From Gordoniibacillus kamchatkensis (GTDB lineage: Bacteria; Bacillota; Bacilli; Paenibacillales; NBRC-103111), in contig NZ_JXAK01000008.1 of assembly GCF_000829455.1 (NCBI RefSeq), positions 81,699-145,698 on the forward strand: a stretch of 64,000 bases of DNA. Reading direction: 5' to 3'. The position numbers and the translations under genes are program-made. Positions 24,567 to 32,798 of this stretch are shown here, in pieces. Each line of letters starts with the position of its first letter. Within the stretch, counting starts at the first letter, position 1. The notes under the pieces were generated by a model that was not told the DNA's origin, did not search any database, and saw only the letters and a program-made list of their open reading frames with translations.

Positions 24567-24931
24567 TCAGTGCCGAGTTGGGCGATCTTTCGTTAAGGCT
24601 GTTACAAATTGTTTCGCCTCCAAAACGAGGGCAGGCCAGTCTTCCTGAAAGCCCGGTCCGACTGCAACCCATTCTTTCATCCTACGGCCGCGTCCCATCT
24701 CGCAATGTTCGCCTCGTCCCGCGGATACCAACATATCCACACGCTGTTTTGGAAGTTTGACGATAATCCGGCCTTTAGCGAGAAAGGCGAACAATTTTCC
24801 CGCAAGCTTCAATCCGCCGTTCATGCCGAATCGTCTTATTGCAGAAGCCGGATCCGAGCTGACTTCCGGATCTTGGGCAAGCATCACTAAAGAATCGTAT
24901 TGTGCTTATGATCGAGAAAATTGGAGTTCAT
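24567..24931 (-). CDS. TfoX/Sxy N-terminal domain protein (5' frameshift suspected)
   Basis: A reading frame of 106 residues on the minus strand contains RRFGMNGGLKLAGKLFAFLAKGRIIVKLPKQRVDMLV and MKEWVAVG, the TfoX N-terminal domain, found in competence regulators and in many stand-alone proteins of unknown role. The open frame starts at a GTG at 24887, too late for the domain. From an ATG at 24931 the other frame reads MNSNFLDHK; adding one G near 24905 joins it to AQYDSLVMLAQDPEV, a normal N-terminus. I give the corrected span. No function in competence can be claimed. Confidence 0.65.
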
Positions 24932-24948
24932 CTGATCTAACGAACTCC
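24923..24948. repeat. inverted repeat over the start of the tfoX-like gene
   Basis: GGAGTTC (24923-24929) and GAACTCC (24942-24948) are perfect complements, 12 bases apart, extendable by one T-A pair. It straddles the inferred ATG on the minus strand and could be an operator or a hairpin that hides the start. Confidence 0.45.
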
Positions 24949-25055
24949 AGCGTCGTTAATGAGTCAAAATGCAGAGAAAATGCAACCACGCGTCGGAAAT
25001 AACGCTCCTTGAGTTCGCAAACCAATCAAAACCACTATTTTTGATCAATTAACGA

Positions 25056-25631
25056 TTACTGAGTTCGTAAGACGTACGTTCGATAGCGCTGTTTGCCGCT
25101 AGCAACAAACAGAAGCTTAAGGTCAACTAATTTGTGTAGAATTCGCCTGGCATGCTGATCCGTGATTCGAAGGTGGATTGCCAATTCCGATGGTGCAAAA
25201 GGACGAAATCGTCGTCTCGCATATCGGATGGTCTCGGCTTCAAGCCAACCCAAATGCTTGGGTACATCCGTAGTAATGAACTTGCCGATAAAGGAAAGAA
25301 CAAGCTGCTGGCAGCGTTTGGGCTCATCAGCAATGGAAAGATAAGCAATCGGCAGAAAGATCCAATCATCCAGCGCTAATAAGCAATGCCGCCAACATAA
25401 GTCCTTAAAACGTCTCACATCGAGATCTCTTGCGTGAGGCCCGTATCCCTGAATTTCGATTCCGCCCTTTACATCGCCGCCAGGCATATAAGCCAGATCC
25501 AGATAGCGATAGCTATTGTTGAAATCACGCACTTCCCATTCAGGGTAAAGATAGTCGAAGTTTCTTACAACGGGAAACCAAACGGTACGCAAAAATTCAC
25601 GTGTGCCGTGGCCGAGCCCTTTTTCGAGCAA
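25056..25631 (-). CDS. nuclease-like domain fused to winged helix, Paenibacillus-type regulator
   Basis: A 191-residue protein. The N-terminal half (WEVRDFNNSYRYLDLAYMPGG, then KGGIEIQGYG) has the D...(E)xQ spacing of a Vsr/PD-(D/E)xK-like fold, followed by DLDVRRFKDLCWRHCLLALDDW. The C-terminus (ELAIHLRITDQHARRILHKLVDLKLLFVASG) reads as a winged helix. I recall similar proteins as abundant in Paenibacillus but know no function. TTG at 25631 follows AGAAGG; the frame is open to about 25694 with further family-like residues (LAYEEWLKTA) but no standard start codon, so the 5' end may be damaged. Confidence 0.6.
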   Translation of the reverse strand: MLEKGLGHGTREFLRTVWFPVVRNFDYLYPEWEVRDFNNSYRYLDLAYMPGGDVKGGIEIQGYGPHARDLDVRRFKDLCWRHCLLALDDWIFLPIAYLSIADEPKRCQQLVLSFIGKFITTDVPKHLGWLEAETIRYARRRFRPFAPSELAIHLRITDQHARRILHKLVDLKLLFVASGKQRYRTYVLRTQ

Positions 25632-25744
25632 TTCACGCCTTCTTTGATTTTGTTCTTGGGCAATGGCAGTCTTTAACCACTCCTCATAAGCCAGATCAAA
25701 TTTTAAAATAGCTCTTCACATCCTTGGTTTGCATAATTGGTTGT

Positions 25745-25807
25745 GTAAAATAAAAGGCCGCCTCGACACCAGGCCCTCTACAGCGGGGCAGCGTGTGTCA
25801 AAGCGGC
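25745..25807 (-). terminator. intrinsic terminator in the leader of the nuclease-like gene
   Basis: On the minus strand a 13-base stem (GCCGCTTTGACAC with GTGTCGAGGCGGC, two G-U pairs) is followed by CTTTTATTTT. It lies between a minus-strand promoter and the gene, so it would cut most transcripts short unless relieved. It could instead end a small independent RNA. Confidence 0.6.
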
Positions 25808-25836
25808 GTGTGCTTCACGACCGATAGTATATCGCT

Positions 25837-25864
25837 AGTATAACAGGAATGGAAAATATTTCAA
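25837..25864 (-). promoter_or_regulatory. minus-strand sigma-A promoter
   Basis: Read on the minus strand, TTGAAA (25864-25859) and TATACT (25842-25837) are separated by 16 bases. Transcription would start near 25830 and run into the terminator-like hairpin and then the nuclease-like gene. Confidence 0.55.
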
Positions 25865-26036
25865 CAGCCCACAAACGCGTATTCTCGGTGTATCAGATGA
25901 AAGCCCAACTTCCCTGGGCCGCAATTCGACAAAATTCTTCACCCCGCTCCGACTTTGGAAGGATTTTGCGCTTCGGCATGGAATGTATCCTATAGAATGG
26001 CTTAGACGATTTAGTTTGCAAAAGGGGTTTGAAGTA
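25865..26036. other. intergenic region upstream of cheR
   Basis: Between the minus-strand promoter and cheR no gene is supported. The cheR ribosome binding site (AAAGGGG at about 26020) is at its right edge. Confidence 0.4.
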
Positions 26037-26819
26037 ATGTCCGACGATCAGGATTACGCGCTGTTTATCAAAAAAGTAAAGGACTATTCGTCGATCGATT
26101 TGTCCCAATACAAAGAGGCGCAGATGAAGCGGCGCCTGACGACGCTTTGGTCGAAAAAAGGCTTCACTTCGTTCGTTTCCTTTTTTGACGGCTTGATGAA
26201 GGACAAGGCGCTGTTCCACGAGTTTCTCGACCGGATGACGATCAACGTCTCGGAGTTTTGGCGCAATCCGAACCGGTGGGAGCTGGTGGAGCAAAAATAT
26301 ATCCCCGAGATGCTGCGCAAAAACCGCAAGCTCAAAATATGGAGCGCCGCCTGCTCCACAGGCGAGGAACCGTACACGATCGCCATGATTTTGTCCAAGC
26401 AAGGAGCGCTCGAGGGCACGCAGTTGCTGGCCACCGACATTGACGACGGGGCGCTCGAGAAAGCGAGGAAGGGCGTTTATGTGGACCGCTCCTTGCGCGA
26501 CGTGCCGGACAGCTATATTAAAACGTACTTCCGCCAGGACGGCGTCACCTACCACGTTGCCGACGAGCTGAAGCGGGCCGTCAAGTTTCAGAAAGGGAAC
26601 TTGCTGCTCGACAAATTCGATACCGGCTTCGATCTGATCGTGTGCCGCAACGTCATCATTTATTTTACGGAAGAAGCGAAGCACCTGCTTTACCAAAAGT
26701 TTGCGAACGCGCTAAAGCCCGGCGGCCTGCTGTTCGTCGGCAGCACCGAGCAAATATTTTCCCCGGCCCAATACGGGCTCGAGCCTGCCGAGACGTTTTT
26801 CTACCGCAAAAAAGCGTAA
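26037..26819 (+). CDS. cheR: chemotaxis protein methyltransferase
   Basis: A 260-residue CheR, which methylates glutamates of chemoreceptors with SAM. The N-terminal helical domain (about residues 10-75) is followed by the SAM domain: WSAACSTGEEPYTIAM, LLATDIDDGALEKARKG and IVCRNVIIYF, ending with GLLFVGSTEQI. There is no pentapeptide-binding beta subdomain oddity. The ATG at 26037 follows AAAGGGG; earlier in-frame codons lack a site. The position between ndk and aroC is the same as in B. subtilis. Confidence 0.95.
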   Translation: MSDDQDYALFIKKVKDYSSIDLSQYKEAQMKRRLTTLWSKKGFTSFVSFFDGLMKDKALFHEFLDRMTINVSEFWRNPNRWELVEQKYIPEMLRKNRKLKIWSAACSTGEEPYTIAMILSKQGALEGTQLLATDIDDGALEKARKGVYVDRSLRDVPDSYIKTYFRQDGVTYHVADELKRAVKFQKGNLLLDKFDTGFDLIVCRNVIIYFTEEAKHLLYQKFANALKPGGLLFVGSTEQIFSPAQYGLEPAETFFYRKKA

Positions 26820-26897
26820 ACGTTCGAAGTATAACTGCTGGCAAAAGTTCCTATACTATGGATACCGCATAGAGATTCCAGGTAAGGAAGGGTGCCT

Positions 26898-27062
26898 ATG
26901 GATAAACGCAAAGTCATTTCCGCGTACCGCCGCGGCTTCATTACAATCCAGGAATGCGCGCAAATATTGGGGATCGACTCGGTGCAAATTATGGGCCTCA
27001 TGAATGACCCGCAGCTTGCCGAGCCGCCGCGCGCGCTGAAGCCGACCTCGGCGCACGGATAA
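26898..27062 (+). CDS. small conserved hypothetical protein before aroC
   Basis: A 54-residue protein, MDKRKVISAYRRGFITIQEC..., with a helix-turn-helix-like middle (FITIQECAQILGIDSVQIMGL) resembling a short MerR/excisionase helix pair, then a Pro-rich tail. AAGGAAGGGTG precedes the ATG. It is followed by a terminator and so is not part of the aroC transcript. No function is known; DNA binding is only a suggestion from the helix pattern. Confidence 0.6.
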   Translation: MDKRKVISAYRRGFITIQECAQILGIDSVQIMGLMNDPQLAEPPRALKPTSAHG

Positions 27063-27100
27063 CGGCGCGAGGTCAAGGCGGTTCCATAGCAGGGCGAACG

Positions 27101-27140
27101 AAACACGCTTTGCCGCAGCAGCGGCGGGGGCGTGTTTTTT
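27101..27140 (+). terminator. intrinsic terminator before aroC
   Basis: ACACGC/GCGTGT outer stem with inner GCCGC-AGCA-GCGGC stem and six T residues. Confidence 0.82.
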
Positions 27141-27151
27141 GCGCTTCGCGG

Positions 27152-27180
27152 TTGTCAAACCGGAGGAGCTATACTATAAT
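27152..27180 (+). promoter_or_regulatory. sigma-A promoter of the aroC-aroB-aroH operon
   Basis: TTGTCA (27152-27157) and a perfect TATAAT (27175-27180) with a 17-base spacer, about 60 bases before aroC. Confidence 0.8.
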
Positions 27181-27238
27181 GAGCAGAAGAATAATTAGCA
27201 CTTGAAAGCGCTAAAGCGTTTGGAAGGATTGTGACCAG

Positions 27239-28396
27239 ATGAGATATTTGACCGCAGGGGAAACGCACGGACCGCAGCTTACGGCCATTATTGAAGGTTT
27301 TCCGAGCAATGTGACGATCGACGCAGACGCCGTCAATTTTCAGCTGGCGCGCCGGCAAAAAGGGCACGGCCGCGGACGCCGGATGCAGATCGAGAAAGAT
27401 ACGGCCCGTTTCGTCGGCGGCGTGCGCCACGGCAAAACGACGGGCGCTCCGATCGCGCTCGTCGTCGATAACAACGACTGGAAAAACTGGACGAAAATTA
27501 TGGGGATCGAGCCGGTAGAGGAAGAGGAAGCGAAACGCCGCGTCAACCGCCCCCGTCCGGGACATGCCGACTTGAACGGCGGCCTCAAATACAACCAGCG
27601 CGATTTGCGCAACATTTTGGAGCGGTCCAGCGCCCGCGAGACGACGGTGCGCGTCGCTATCGGCGGTGTCGCCCGCGAGCTGTTGAAGCAGTTCGGCATT
27701 ACGGTGGCCGGGCAAGTGCTGCGCATCGGCGACGTGGAAGCGCAGCGCGCGGATTTGCCGCTTGACGAACTGATTCGCATTACGGAGGAGTCCCCGGTGC
27801 GTGTCGTAGACAAGGATGCGGAAGCGCGCATGATCGCTGCGATCGACGCGGCGAAGGAAGACGGCGACACGCTCGGCGGCGTCGTCGAAGTGATCGTCGA
27901 GGGCGTGCCGGTAGGCCTCGGCAGCCATGTGCAGTGGGACCGCAAGCTGGACGGGCGCATTGCGCAAGCGGTGCTGTCGATTCAAGCGTTCAAGGGCGTG
28001 GAGTTCGGCATCGGCTTTGAGGCGGCGCGTCTGCGCGGCTCGAAGGTGCACGACGAGATTTTGTATGAGGACGGCAGCTTCAGCCGCGCCACGAACCGGG
28101 CCGGCGGCTTCGAAGGCGGCATGACGACCGGCGCCCCGATCGTCGTGCGCGGCGTCATGAAGCCGATCTCGACGCTCTACAAGCCGCTGCAAAGCGTCGA
28201 CATCGACACGAAGGAAGCGTTCACCGCCCAGGTGGAGCGTTCCGATACGTGCGCGGTTCCGGCGGCAAGCGTCATTATGGAGAACGTCATCGCCTGGGAA
28301 GTGGCGAATGCGTTTCTGGATAAGTTCGGCGGCGATTCGCTGGAGGAAATTCGCCGCAATTACGAGGGCTATTTGCAGCAAGTGCGCGACTATTAA
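27239..28396 (+). CDS. aroC: chorismate synthase
   Basis: A 385-residue FMN-dependent enzyme that converts EPSP to chorismate. The three family signatures are visible: [16 protein letters not shown] at the N-terminus, [10 protein letters not shown], and the [13 protein letters not shown] / [15 protein letters not shown] region. [15 protein letters not shown] is near residue 290. GGAAGG precedes the ATG at 11 bases. It is the first gene of the aromatic supraoperon here and is also called aroF in older B. subtilis nomenclature. Confidence 0.96.
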   Translation: MRYLTAGETHGPQLTAIIEGFPSNVTIDADAVNFQLARRQKGHGRGRRMQIEKDTARFVGGVRHGKTTGAPIALVVDNNDWKNWTKIMGIEPVEEEEAKRRVNRPRPGHADLNGGLKYNQRDLRNILERSSARETTVRVAIGGVARELLKQFGITVAGQVLRIGDVEAQRADLPLDELIRITEESPVRVVDKDAEARMIAAIDAAKEDGDTLGGVVEVIVEGVPVGLGSHVQWDRKLDGRIAQAVLSIQAFKGVEFGIGFEAARLRGSKVHDEILYEDGSFSRATNRAGGFEGGMTTGAPIVVRGVMKPISTLYKPLQSVDIDTKEAFTAQVERSDTCAVPAASVIMENVIAWEVANAFLDKFGGDSLEEIRRNYEGYLQQVRDY

Positions 28397-28429
28397 TACG
28401 CGTCTCGGGCGGGAGAGGAGCGGCATTCG

Positions 28430-29524
28430 ATGAAACAATTGACGGTGGAGCTTGGCGAACGCTCTTATCCGATTTACATCGGCGACGGCCTGCTCGCGCA
28501 AGCGGCCGAGCTGTTCGCGCAGCGCGGCATCAGCGCAAAGTCGCCGCTGCTGATCGTCACCGATACGGCGGTCGGACCGCATTACCTAGAGCCGCTGGCG
28601 GCCGCGCTGCGCGCAGGCGGCTATACGGTTGCCGCGCACACGGTCGAGTCGGGGGAGAAGTCCAAATCGCTCGCCGTGCTGCAAGATATCGTCGCCACCG
28701 CGCTGGAGGCCGGCCTTGACCGCAAATCGGCGATCGTCGCCCTCGGCGGCGGCGTCGTCGGCGATGTGGCCGGTTTTGCCGCCGCCTCGTATATGCGGGG
28801 CGTCAAGTTCGTGCAGGTGCCGACGACGATTCTCGCCCACGACAGTGCGGTCGGCGGCAAAGTAGCCGTCAACCACCCGCTGGCCAAAAACATTATCGGC
28901 GCCTTCCATCAGCCGGAGCTGGTGCTGTACGATACCGCCACGCTGCGCACGCTGCCGCCGCGCGAAGTGCGGGCTGGGCTCGCCGAGATGGTCAAGCACG
29001 GCCTTATTTGGGACGCCTCGTTCGTCGCTTGGCTGGACGAGAACGCTCAGCGCCTGCTCGCACTCGAGCCGGAAGCGCTTCAATACGGGCTGTTCGAAGG
29101 CTGCAAAGTGAAAGCGCACGTCGTCTCTGCCGACGAGCGCGAGGACGATCTGCGCGCCATCCTCAATCTCGGCCATACGATCGGCCACGCGCTGGAAGCG
29201 GTCGCCGGCTACGGCGAGCTGCTGCACGGGGAAGCGATTTCGATCGGCATGATCGGCGCGGCGAAGTTGGCTTTGCGGCTCGGCTGCGATCCGGAGATTT
29301 ATACAGTCACCAAGAGGCTCCTGCAGCATTTCGAGCTGCCGACGCGGATGCCGCCGCATCTCGACACGGATGCGATCATGACGGCTATGAGCCATGACAA
29401 GAAGTTCAAGGAAGGCCGCATGGTGTACATCGTCCCGACCGCCATCGGCCGGGTCGAGATCAACAAATCGGTGCAGGCCGAGCTGGTGCGGGATATTGTG
29501 AACGAACTGAAGGAGGAGGCGTAA
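28430..29524 (+). CDS. aroB: 3-dehydroquinate synthase
   Basis: A 364-residue NAD- and metal-dependent enzyme of the shikimate pathway. VESGEKSKSL, IVALGGGVVGDVAGFAAASYMRG, VPTTILAHDSAVGGKVAVN and the metal-site histidines in LNLGHTIGHALE and GELLHGEAISIGM are all present. It follows aroC by 33 bases, with GAGAGGAG before the ATG, and aroH starts three bases after its stop. Confidence 0.96.
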   Translation: MKQLTVELGERSYPIYIGDGLLAQAAELFAQRGISAKSPLLIVTDTAVGPHYLEPLAAALRAGGYTVAAHTVESGEKSKSLAVLQDIVATALEAGLDRKSAIVALGGGVVGDVAGFAAASYMRGVKFVQVPTTILAHDSAVGGKVAVNHPLAKNIIGAFHQPELVLYDTATLRTLPPREVRAGLAEMVKHGLIWDASFVAWLDENAQRLLALEPEALQYGLFEGCKVKAHVVSADEREDDLRAILNLGHTIGHALEAVAGYGELLHGEAISIGMIGAAKLALRLGCDPEIYTVTKRLLQHFELPTRMPPHLDTDAIMTAMSHDKKFKEGRMVYIVPTAIGRVEINKSVQAELVRDIVNELKEEA

Positions 29525-29527
29525 GCC

Positions 29528-29905
29528 ATGTACGTACGCGGCATTCGCGGCGCCACGACGGTGGAAGCGAACGAAGAGAACCAAATTTTGGACGCCACAC
29601 TCGAATTGCTGACGGAGATCGTCGCCCAAAACGAGTTCCGGCCTGAAGATATCGCCAGCTTGTTCATCACGGTGACGCACGATTTGACGGCGACGTTCCC
29701 GGCGAAAGTGATCCGGCAAATGTCCGGCTGGGAGCTCGTGCCGCTGATGTGCTCGGTGGAGATTCCGGTCGAAGGCAGCTTGCCGATGTGCATTCGCCTG
29801 ATGCTGCAGGTGAATACCGACAAGCGGCAGGACGAGGTGCGGCACGTATACTTGAAACGTGCGATGAGCCTTCGTCCGGATATTGTGAAATTGACAAACG
29901 CTTAA
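29528..29905 (+). CDS. aroH: chorismate mutase, monofunctional AroH type
   Basis: A 125-residue trimeric-type chorismate mutase that converts chorismate to prephenate for TyrA. RGIRGATTVEANEENQILDATLELL, FITVTHDLTATFPAKVIRQM and VPLMCSVEIPVEGSLPMCIRLML match the AroH fold, with Arg7 and Arg90-type active-site residues. GGAGGAGG precedes the ATG. The -35 of the trp promoter lies within its last codons, so the trp transcript begins just after this gene. Confidence 0.95.
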   Translation: MYVRGIRGATTVEANEENQILDATLELLTEIVAQNEFRPEDIASLFITVTHDLTATFPAKVIRQMSGWELVPLMCSVEIPVEGSLPMCIRLMLQVNTDKRQDEVRHVYLKRAMSLRPDIVKLTNA

Positions 29906-29920
29906 GAATGGCTTTATACT
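29891..29920 (+). promoter_or_regulatory. sigma-A promoter of the trp operon
   Basis: TTGACA (29891-29896, perfect) and TATACT (29915-29920) are separated by 18 bases. The -35 hexamer is the Leu-Thr codons near the end of aroH. The expected start near 29927 places the first GAG/UAG triplets at the very 5' end of the RNA. Confidence 0.88.
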
Positions 29921-29926
29921 GGTAAG

Positions 29927-30001
29927 TAGATGAGTGAGTTTTAGTTTTAGCGAGTAGAGCATGAGCAAGAGATGAGCCTAGTGGAGACGAGTCGAGAAGA
30001 G
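29927..30001 (+). promoter_or_regulatory. TRAP-binding site in the trp leader (GAG/UAG repeats)
   Basis: About fourteen GAG or TAG triplets lie in 75 bases, starting at 29927, 29932, 29936, 29942, 29948, 29952, 29957, 29963, 29969, 29974, 29979, 29984, 29989, 29994 and 29999. From 29952 onward they are separated by two or three bases, the spacing TRAP requires (B. subtilis has eleven). The mtrB gene in this window encodes TRAP. With tryptophan, TRAP should wrap this RNA and prevent the antiterminator. Confidence 0.93.
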
Positions 30002-30112
30002 AGGTCCGTTAGCGGCGTATTTGCCTGTAATTTGCAGGCCGGAATCGCTGCAGCGAGGCGCTGTCTTTGTTCGAATTCGGAATGATCCATATGCTGTCTG
30101 TCATGCCTCTAC
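29954..30112 (+). promoter_or_regulatory. predicted trp antiterminator pairing
   Basis: GTAGAGCATGA (29954-29964), inside the TRAP site, is complementary to TCATGCCTCTAC (30101-30112) with one bulged C. The 3' partner includes eight bases of the terminator stem's left arm (30105-30113), so the two structures exclude each other. A further stem, GCCTG/CAGGC (30023-30027, 30035-30039), lies between. Confidence 0.7.
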
Positions 30113-30131
30113 GCGACGTAGAGGCTTTTTT
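30105..30131 (+). terminator. trp operon attenuator terminator
   Basis: GCCTCTACG (30105-30113), loop CGA, CGTAGAGGC (30117-30125) and six T residues, 43 bases before the trpE start. A perfect nine-base stem with a U run is a classic intrinsic terminator. Confidence 0.93.
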
Positions 30132-30173
30132 ATTTGCTCACGTGCCTACCAATCGAGAGGAGAGTGCGGTTAG

Positions 30174-31725
30174 ATGGCGAACCCCGAGCTTGAGCAGGTC
30201 ATTCGGCTGGCCCGCGAGTACAATTTGATCCCGATCGTGCGCCACGTTCTGGCCGATATGGAGACACCGATCCGCGTGTTCCAGCAGTTTTACGAGGAGA
30301 AGCGGGCGTTCCTGCTGGAAAGCGTCGAGGGCGGAGTCAAATGGGCCCGGTACTCGTTCATCGGCACCGACCCGTTCTTGCAAATCCGCGCCAAAAACGG
30401 CATCGTCAGCATCGAAACGGGGCAGGAAACGATCACCTCGCGCGAGAAGCCGGTCGAACTGCTGAAGGCGTACCTGCGCTCCTACTCGAGCCCGGCGCTG
30501 TCGGATTTGCCGCGCTTCACCGGCGGGGCGGTCGGATTTTTCGGCTACGATCTGCTGCAATATTACGAGAAGCTGCCGAAGCACCGGGTCGACGACTTGC
30601 AGATGGACGACGTCAAATTCATGTTTTGCGACCAGGTCATCGCCTTCGATCACGTCAAGCAGCAGCTGAAGGTGATCGCCAACGTGCACATCGCGCCGCA
30701 GGCAACGGACCGCGACATCGAACGGGCCTACCTGGCCACATGCGCGAAGATCGAAGCGACGATCGAGCGGCTGAAGCGGCCGCTGCCGATCGAGGTCATG
30801 CGCGGGACGCCTGCAGCTGAGGCGGATATCGGCGAGCTGCGCTCGAACTTGACAAAGGAGCAGTATATGGCGAATGTCGAGGCGGCGAAGGCATACATTC
30901 GCGCCGGAGACGTTTTCCAGGTGGTGCTGTCGCAGCGGTTCGAGGTCGAGACGGACGTATCTCCGCTTCACGTGTACCGCGTGCTGCGGACGCTTAACCC
31001 GTCGCCGTACATGTACGTGCTGAAAATGGACGACGAGGTCATCGTCGGCACGTCGCCGGAGCTGCTCGTGCGCGTCGAAGATTTAAAAGTAGAGACGAGG
31101 CCGATCGCAGGTACGCGGCCGCGCGGCAAGACGGAGGCGGAGGACGCGGCGCTGGAAGCGGAGCTGCTCGCCGACGAAAAGGAGCGGGCGGAGCATCTGA
31201 TGCTCGTCGATCTCGGCCGCAACGATCTCGGGCGCGTGTCGGAGTTCGGCACCGTCAAATGCGACACGTTCATGCAGGTGGAACGGTATTCGCACGTCAT
31301 GCACATCGTGTCTAACGTTTCGGGGCAGCTGGCGCACGATAAAGATTTTTTTCGACGCGTTTCTGTCGTGCTTGCCGGCCGGCACCGTATCCGGGGCGCC
31401 GAAGCTGCGGGCGATGGAAATTATCGCCGAGCTGGAAAACGAAGCGCGCGCCGCTTACGCCGGGGCGATCGGCTATCTCGGCTTCTCGGGAAACCTCGAT
31501 ACGTGCATTACGATCCGCACGATCATTTTCAAGCGGGGCAAGGCGTACGTGCAGGCGGGGCGGCATTGTGTGGATTCGGTACCGGAGAAGGAATACGAAG
31601 AAACGGTCAACAAAGCGAAAGGGATGCTGAAAGCGATCCGCATGGCGGAGCAAATGTTCGGCGTGCGGGAGAAAGCGGCAGCTTCGGTCATTAATCAAGA
31701 TTATTATTTGAATCCGCAGCCGTAA
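30174..31725 (+). CDS. trpE: anthranilate synthase component I (one-base frameshift in this sequence)
   Basis: TrpE makes anthranilate from chorismate with an amidotransferase partner. N-terminal tryptophan-site residues LLESVEGG are present, then GDVFQVVLSQRF, PIAGTRPRGKT and DLGRNDLGRV. The frame breaks at a seven-T run (31346-31352); with six T the text continues DFFDAFLSCLPAGTVSGAPKLRAMEII to the stop at 31725, giving 516 residues. GAGAGGAGAG precedes the ATG. No trpG follows, as in B. subtilis, where a shared PabA serves. TRAP-controlled leader upstream. Confidence 0.92.
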
Positions 31726-31754
31726 GGCCGATTCGATTGGGGGAGGGGACGAAA

Positions 31755-32798
31755 ATGACAACGGCGATTACGATACAGCAGGCTATAGGCAAACTGCTCG
31801 GCGGTCAGGCGCTTGACCGGCAGGAGGCGCGCAGCGTCATGACGGAAGTGATGGAAGGGGCGGCGACTCCGGCGCAAATCGGCTCGCTGCTGACGGCTTT
31901 GCGAATAAAGGGCGAGACCGAAGAGGAGATTACCGGCTTCGCGGAAATTATGCGGCAAATGGCGACGCCCGTGCGCACCGAGAGCACGAATCTGCTTGAT
32001 ACGTGCGGTACGGGAGCCGACGGAGCGGACACGATCAACGTTTCGACGGCGGCGGCGATCGTCGCCGCCGCCGGCGGGGTGCGTGTCGCCAAGCACGGCA
32101 ATCGCGCCGCCTCAAGCAAATGCGGCAGCGCCGACGTTCTGGAGGCGCTCGGCGTAACGATCGCACTGTCGCCGGAGCAGGCAAGGGAATGTCTGGAACG
32201 GATCGGCATCTGCTTCATGTTCGCTCAAGTTTACCATCAATCGATGAAGCATGCGGCCGGGCCGCGCCGCGACCTCGGTTTCCGCACCGTTTTCAACCTG
32301 CTCGGGCCGCTGACGAACCCGGCCGGTGCCGACAGGCAGCTGCTCGGCGTGTTTGACCGCGCCAAGACGGAGACGCTGGCCGCCGTGCTGCGCGAGCTGA
32401 ACGTGAAGCGCGCGCTTGTCGTGGCGAGTCTCGACGGACTGGACGAAATTAGCGTATCGGCTCCGACGAAAGTAACTGAGCTGAAAAACGGCGACATTCG
32501 CACGTTCGAGCTGACGCCGGCCGATCTCGGCCTGGCCGAGTCGCCGCTCGCCGCCGTAAAAGGCGGCGACGCCGCGCACAATGCGGCGGTCATCCGCCGC
32601 GTGCTGCAAGGGGAGAAAGGGGCGTGCCGCGACATCGTCGTCGCCAACTCCGCCGCCAGCTTTTACGTAACCGGCAAAACGGACACCATGCGCGAAGGAG
32701 CCGAGCTGGCGGCGCGCGTTATCGATTCGGGCGAGGCGCTGGCGAAGCTGGAGCAGCTTATACAAGTGACGGGAGAGCTGAATCATGTTTTTAGATAA
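31755..32798 (+). CDS. trpD: anthranilate phosphoribosyltransferase
   Basis: A 347-residue enzyme that attaches phosphoribose to anthranilate. The diphosphate-binding loop reads LDTCGTGADGADTINVSTAAA (GTGGDG in most members), followed by VAKHGNRAASSKCGSADVLEALG and MKHAAGPRRDLGFRTVFNLLGPLTNPA. Both Ala for Gly and Cys for Ser in these loops differ from the usual text. The ATG at 31755 follows GGGGAGGGGA. It overlaps trpC by 14 bases. Confidence 0.94.
   Translation: MTTAITIQQAIGKLLGGQALDRQEARSVMTEVMEGAATPAQIGSLLTALRIKGETEEEITGFAEIMRQMATPVRTESTNLLDTCGTGADGADTINVSTAAAIVAAAGGVRVAKHGNRAASSKCGSADVLEALGVTIALSPEQARECLERIGICFMFAQVYHQSMKHAAGPRRDLGFRTVFNLLGPLTNPAGADRQLLGVFDRAKTETLAAVLRELNVKRALVVASLDGLDEISVSAPTKVTELKNGDIRTFELTPADLGLAESPLAAVKGGDAAHNAAVIRRVLQGEKGACRDIVVANSAASFYVTGKTDTMREGAELAARVIDSGEALAKLEQLIQVTGELNHVFR

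Noticed and set aside
31700..31760. Missing trpG as a defect of the trp operon
   Set aside because: In Bacillales the amidotransferase is usually shared and encoded in the folate operon (pabA), so its absence here is normal.
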